Source: Pseudoscardovia radai
GTDB taxonomy: Bacteria > Actinomycetota > Actinomycetes > Actinomycetales > Bifidobacteriaceae
Reading direction: 5' to 3'
Length of the DNA stretch: 64,000 bases
Assembly: GCF_002259605.1 (NCBI RefSeq)
Contig: NZ_MWWR01000018.1
Coordinates: 1 to 64,000, forward strand
Within the stretch, counting starts at the first letter, position 1; every line of letters starts with the position of its first letter. A program made the translations under genes and the position numbers. The notes beneath the pieces are model-generated. The model ran no database searches. It saw only the letters and a list, made by a program, of their open reading frames with translations, and was not told the origin of the DNA. This document shows, piece after piece, positions 60,451 through 64,000 of this stretch.

Positions 60451-60490
60451 AATGACAAAGGGCGGCGGCCCCATCGTGGTGCCGCCGCCC
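60451..60490 (-). terminator. Hairpin, probable terminator of the purF-purM-purD run
   Basis: GGGCGGCGGC (60460-60469) with GCCGCCGCCC (60481-60490), 11-nt loop. On the minus strand it is followed by TTTGTCATT, a short T-run. Confidence 0.65.
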
Positions 60491-60518
60491 CATGCTGCGG
60501 GATGGCGTTCGGTTGCCG

Positions 60519-61841
60519 TCAGGCGGTGGTCCGGGCCGTCTGTGCAGCCGCCTCCGCCGCGGCGCGCTCGGCAGGAAGGCCCTTGGCGCCGATATCGTGG
60601 CGGTAGAAGTAGCCGGTGGTCTGCGCGGCGTCCATGATCTTGTAGACCTTCTTCTGCGCATCCGCGATGGAATCGCCCACGGTCTCGACAAGCAGCACGC
60701 GGCCGCCGTCGGACACCAGACCGTCCTCGGTGCTCGCGACGCCCGCGTAATACACATGCGCGTCCGGGTCGCCCGACAGGTCGAACCTCGGCACCGCGAA
60801 GCCGGTCTGCGGCTTGACGGGGTAGCCGTTCGACGCAAGCACGACGCCGAGCGTGGTGCGGTGCTCGTCCCACGTGAAGGTCGGCGTGCCGCCGTCGAGA
60901 ATCACCTTGATGGCCTCGCCCAGGTCGCTCGTGAGCTTGGGGAGCACGACCTCGGTCTCGGGGTCGCCGAATCGTGCGTTGAACTCGATCACCTTCGGGC
61001 CGTCGGCCGTGGCGATGAGGCCCGCGTACAGGATGCCCGTGAACGGATAGCCCTCATCCACCATGGCCTGGGTGACGGGGCGCACGATGGTCTCGATGGC
61101 CTCGTCCACCACGGACTGCGGAATCTGCGGGACGGGGGAGTAGGCGCCCATGCCGCCCGTGTTCGGGCCCTTGTCGCCGTCGTAGGCGCGCTTGTGGTCC
61201 TGCGAGATCGGCATGGCCCAGAACTCGTTGCCGCGCACGAAGCTCATCAGCGAGAACTCCTGGCCCTCCAGGAACTGCTCGATGACGACGGAGGAGCCGG
61301 CGGCGCCGAAGCGGTGGCCGACGAAGATATCGTCGAGGGCCTGGTAGGCGGTGTCGAGGTCCATCGCGACGGTCACGCCCTTGCCGGCGGCCAGGCCGTC
61401 GGCCTTGACTACGATCGGCGCACCCTGCTCGGCCACATAGGCTTTGGCTTCCTCGAGCGAGGAGAAGGAGCGGTAGGTGGCGGTCGGCACGTTGTGGCGC
61501 GCCATGAGCTCCTTCGCGAAGGTCTTGGAACCCTCGATCTGGGCGGCGGCCTTGGACGGGCCGAAGGCCTTGATGCCCGCAGCCTCGAAGGCATCCACGA
61601 TTCCGTCGATCAGCGGGGCCTCGGGGCCGACGAAGACAAAGTCGACGCCGTTCTGCTTCGCGAAATCGATAAGAGCGGCCTGATTCTGCTGCGACAGACG
61701 GACCGTGGTGATGCCGTCCGCGGCCATGCCGGGGTTGCCCGGCGCGACGAACACCTCGTCGACGCTCGCGCCCTTGAGGAACGTGTGGGCGATGACGTGC
61801 TCGCGCGCACCGGAACCGATGACCAGAACCTTGAGACCCAT
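60519..61841 (-). CDS. purD: Phosphoribosylamine-glycine ligase
   Basis: Second step of purine synthesis, joining phosphoribosylamine with glycine. KVLVIGSGAREHVIAHTFLKG is the N-terminal signature (GxGGREHA variant), GPEAPLIDGIVDAFEAAGI the hinge block, VVKADGLAAGKGVTVAMD the ATP-grasp loop and VIEFNARFGDPETEVVLPKL the metal-binding motif (RFGDPEx). 440 residues. Third in the leftward run purF-purM-purD; starts about 100 bp after purM with GGAAAGGCACAAA before the ATG. Confidence 0.97.
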   Translation of the reverse strand: MGLKVLVIGSGAREHVIAHTFLKGASVDEVFVAPGNPGMAADGITTVRLSQQNQAALIDFAKQNGVDFVFVGPEAPLIDGIVDAFEAAGIKAFGPSKAAAQIEGSKTFAKELMARHNVPTATYRSFSSLEEAKAYVAEQGAPIVVKADGLAAGKGVTVAMDLDTAYQALDDIFVGHRFGAAGSSVVIEQFLEGQEFSLMSFVRGNEFWAMPISQDHKRAYDGDKGPNTGGMGAYSPVPQIPQSVVDEAIETIVRPVTQAMVDEGYPFTGILYAGLIATADGPKVIEFNARFGDPETEVVLPKLTSDLGEAIKVILDGGTPTFTWDEHRTTLGVVLASNGYPVKPQTGFAVPRFDLSGDPDAHVYYAGVASTEDGLVSDGGRVLLVETVGDSIADAQKKVYKIMDAAQTTGYFYRHDIGAKGLPAERAAAEAAAQTARTTA

Positions 61842-61938
61842 TTTGTGCCTTTCCCGGGGCCCCGAACGGTTCGGCCGACCCCGACATCCGTATGCCGCCG
61901 GTCGGTGTCATGGCCGCCGCGGCATGTGCTGTGACGGT

Positions 61939-62982
61939 TTACTTGGTGGTGAAGACGACCCTGTCGTCGCCTGCCTGCTTGACGATCGAGCCGATGACGT
62001 AGGCCTTCTCGTCGTGCTCGGAGAGCAGGGACATCGTTTCGTCGAGACGGGCGGGGTCGATGGCGAGAACCATGCCGATGCCCATGTTGAAGATGTTGTA
62101 CATCTCCATGTGGTCGACGGAGCCGGCCTTCTCGATGACGTCGAAGATCGGCAGGACGGGCCACGCGCCCAGTGTGATGGACGCGGCCAGGCCCTCGGGA
62201 ATCATGCGAGGGATGTTCTCGATGAAGCCGCCGCCCGTGATATGCGCCACGCCCTTGACAACGCCCGCCTTGAACAGAGGCTTCAGGGTCTTGACGTAGA
62301 TCTTCGTAGGCTCCAGAAGCGTCTCGCCGAGCGTCTTGTCGCCCAGCTCGGGGAGTTTGGCGTTGATCGCATAGCCGGCCTGCTCGAACAGGGCCTTGCG
62401 CACGAGGGAGAAGCCGTTGGAGTGGACGCCGGTCGACGGCAGGCCGACGAGCACGTCGCCTTCCTTGATGCCCGAGCCGTCCACGATCTTGCCTTTCTCC
62501 ACGACGCCCACCGTGAAGCCGGCGAGGTCGTATTCGTCGGGATCGTACATGCCCGGCATCTCGGCCGTCTCGCCGCCCACGAGCGCGGCGTCGGACTGCA
62601 CGCAGCCGTCGGCCACGCCGGAGACGACCTGCTCGAGCAGGGCCGGGTCGTTCTTGCCGCAGGCGATGTAGTCGAGGAAGAACAGGGGCTCGGCGCCGCA
62701 CGCGGCGATGTCGTTGACGCACATGGCCACGCAGTCGATGCCGATCGTGTCATGCTTGCCGACCATCTTCGCGACCATGAGCTTGGTGCCCACGCCGTCC
62801 GTGCCGGAAATCAGCACCGGCTCCTTGTAGCCGAGCGAGGCGAGGTCGAAAAGGCCGCCGAAGCCGCCGATTCCTCCCATGACGCCCGGACGGTTCGTGC
62901 GGGCGACATGGGACTTGATGCGCTTGACGACCTCGTATCCGGCCTCGACGCTCACGCCGGCGTTCTCATATGCTGTGGGCAT
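61939..62982 (-). CDS. purM: Phosphoribosylformylglycinamidine cyclo-ligase
   Basis: Makes AIR, the substrate of Pur[26 protein letters not shown] is the typical start, [33 protein letters not shown] the ATP/metal block, [11 protein letters not shown] and [16 protein letters not shown] further signatures. 347 residues. AACAGGAGAAGCA precedes the ATG on the minus strand. Second in the purF-purM-purD run, 134 bp after purF. Confidence 0.97.
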   Translation of the reverse strand: MPTAYENAGVSVEAGYEVVKRIKSHVARTNRPGVMGGIGGFGGLFDLASLGYKEPVLISGTDGVGTKLMVAKMVGKHDTIGIDCVAMCVNDIAACGAEPLFFLDYIACGKNDPALLEQVVSGVADGCVQSDAALVGGETAEMPGMYDPDEYDLAGFTVGVVEKGKIVDGSGIKEGDVLVGLPSTGVHSNGFSLVRKALFEQAGYAINAKLPELGDKTLGETLLEPTKIYVKTLKPLFKAGVVKGVAHITGGGFIENIPRMIPEGLAASITLGAWPVLPIFDVIEKAGSVDHMEMYNIFNMGIGMVLAIDPARLDETMSLLSEHDEKAYVIGSIVKQAGDDRVVFTTK

Positions 62983-63116
62983 TGCTTCTCCTGTTGTTCC
63001 TTCCGCGGCTGTGCGCGGCTGTAACGGAAACCTTGCGTTTCCCTAGTCTACTTGTCTATGGGGCTGTGCTGTGGGGGCCGTGTTTACGGGCGGCCCCTCG
63101 CCGCGCCTACCAGCGC

Positions 63117-64000
63117 CTACTCGGCGACCGAGATCCTCGAGTCGGTGTGGGTGCCCTCCTCAGCGTCCTGCAGCGCGTGCTGCGCGGTGGTGAACGCGGT
63201 GGTGCTGTACTCGTTGCCGACGTAGTGGCTGTCTTCGCGGGCGAAGCGCGTCAGGCGGGCGCGGTCTTCGGCGGAGATCGAGGCGAGGAATTCCTGCTCG
63301 TAATCGTCGAGGCTCGTGGGGTAGTCGCCGTTGAAATACGCGACGCACAGGCCGCCGTAGGGCGCGTCGGCCTTCATGCCGATCGTTTCCACCAGGCCTT
63401 CGAGTGAGAGGAACGCCAGCGAATCGGCGCCGATGTACTCGCGGATCTCCTCGACCGACTTATGCGCGGCGATGAGCTCGGAGGTGCGCGAGATGTCGAT
63501 GCCGTAGTAGCACGGGTAGCGCAGCGGCGGGGAGGCGATGCGCATATGCACCTCGGAGGCGCCGGCCTCGCGCAGAAGCTGCACGATGCGGCGCGACGTG
63601 GTGCCGCGCACGATGGAATCGTCGATCACGATGACGCGCTTGCCCTTGACGACGCCGCGCACGGCCGACAGCTTCATGCGCACGCCCTGCTCGCGCAGCT
63701 CCTGCGTGGGCTGGATGAACGTGCGGGCCACGTACTGGTTCTTGACCAGGCCCATCTCGTTGGGAATGCCGCTGGCCTCGGAGTAGCCGGAGGCGGCCGA
63801 GAGCGAGGAGTTCGGCACGGCCACCACCATGTCGGCGTCGACAGGCGCCTCCTGGGCGAGGCGGGCGCCGGCGCGCTTGCGGGTGGAATGCACGTTGATG
63901 CCGTCGATGTTGGAATCGGGGCGGGCGAAGTAGATGAACTCCATCGAGCAGACGGCCTTCTGCGTGTGCTCGGTGTATTTCTCGATGCGGTAGCCCGAAT
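63117..64000 (-). CDS. purF: Amidophosphoribosyltransferase (C-terminal part; start beyond the window)
   Basis: Committed step of purine synthesis. The frame is open to base 64000, so only about 295 C-terminal residues are seen. The PRTase domain has [21 protein letters not shown] (PRPP-binding loop), [36 protein letters not shown] before it, and a Cys in [15 protein letters not shown] that is one of the iron-sulfur ligands of the B. subtilis-type enzyme; [11 protein letters not shown] follows. First gene of the leftward purine run. Confidence 0.96.
   Translation of the reverse strand, partial: SGYRIEKYTEHTQKAVCSMEFIYFARPDSNIDGINVHSTRKRAGARLAQEAPVDADMVVAVPNSSLSAASGYSEASGIPNEMGLVKNQYVARTFIQPTQELREQGVRMKLSAVRGVVKGKRVIVIDDSIVRGTTSRRIVQLLREAGASEVHMRIASPPLRYPCYYGIDISRTSELIAAHKSVEEIREYIGADSLAFLSLEGLVETIGMKADAPYGGLCVAYFNGDYPTSLDDYEQEFLASISAEDRARLTRFAREDSHYVGNEYSTTAFTTAQHALQDAEEGTHTDSRISVAE

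Overview
The window looks like a chromosomal segment of a high-GC Actinobacterium, most probably a Bifidobacterium. The inference rests on high GC with strong GC3 codon bias, coupled cystathionine beta-synthase/gamma-lyase and luxS genes, an FtsE with a long C-terminal tail beside a CHAP-domain hydrolase, an RF2 gene without the programmed frameshift, and -10 boxes placed so close to start codons that several transcripts look leaderless. The species cannot be named from the sequence.

Layout: 1-3600 is an accessory stretch with the end of an IS3-like element, small and membrane proteins of unknown function, and gene remnants. 4136-10265 holds an FHA protein, an M13 peptidase, an MntP-like exporter, methionine aminopeptidase and citrate synthase. 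10266-17677 is a candidate GABA-use module: a cytidylate-kinase-like protein, a 921-residue fusion of an APC permease to an iron-type alcohol dehydrogenase, a GNAT acetyltransferase and a class III (GabT-like) aminotransferase. 18176-25867 carries dapD, prfB, ftsE-ftsX, a CHAP hydrolase and smpB. 25956-28683 is a polar amino-acid ABC transporter. 28929-36332 carries glmS, an NAD(P)HX dehydratase fused to a nine-fold SGRI-type repeat tail, an RluA-type pseudouridine synthase and coaX. 37669-43354 is a complete peptide-type ABC transporter operon. 43449-48899 holds a Cys-Cys-Cys leader peptide and attenuator, the CBS-CGL reverse transsulfuration pair, recQ and luxS. 49290-54192 is alr-dgt-dnaG. 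54841-55809 is a DUF559-type nuclease. The rest is tRNA-Arg, purE, purK, a Fur-family regulator, an orphan zinc-type binding lipoprotein and the leftward purF-purM-purD run.

The most unusual feature is the intergenic DNA. Six gaps hold 47 copies of a short palindrome (GAGGGTGCA, 6-nt loop, TGCACCCTC and decayed forms) repeated at 73-76 bp (one 80-bp step), close to seven helical turns. A second family of 11 copies (TTCGTGGCGA, 7-nt loop, TCGCCATGAA) repeats at 72-73 bp and brackets the DUF559 nuclease gene. A third family has two copies 73 bp apart. The linkers between family A cores occur in two forms that look like each other's reverse complement. The arrays resemble REP/BIME elements in logic but have no recognisable RAYT transposase here, and they are not CRISPR arrays because their linkers recur.

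Functional links: LuxS supplies homocysteine, which CBS and CGL turn into cysteine, and the poly-Cys leader upstream gives a direct feedback sensor. GabT plus the iron-type dehydrogenase domain would turn imported GABA into 4-hydroxybutyrate, with the dehydrogenase tethered to the importer. FtsE, FtsX and the CHAP hydrolase form a division-coupled cell-wall hydrolysis unit.
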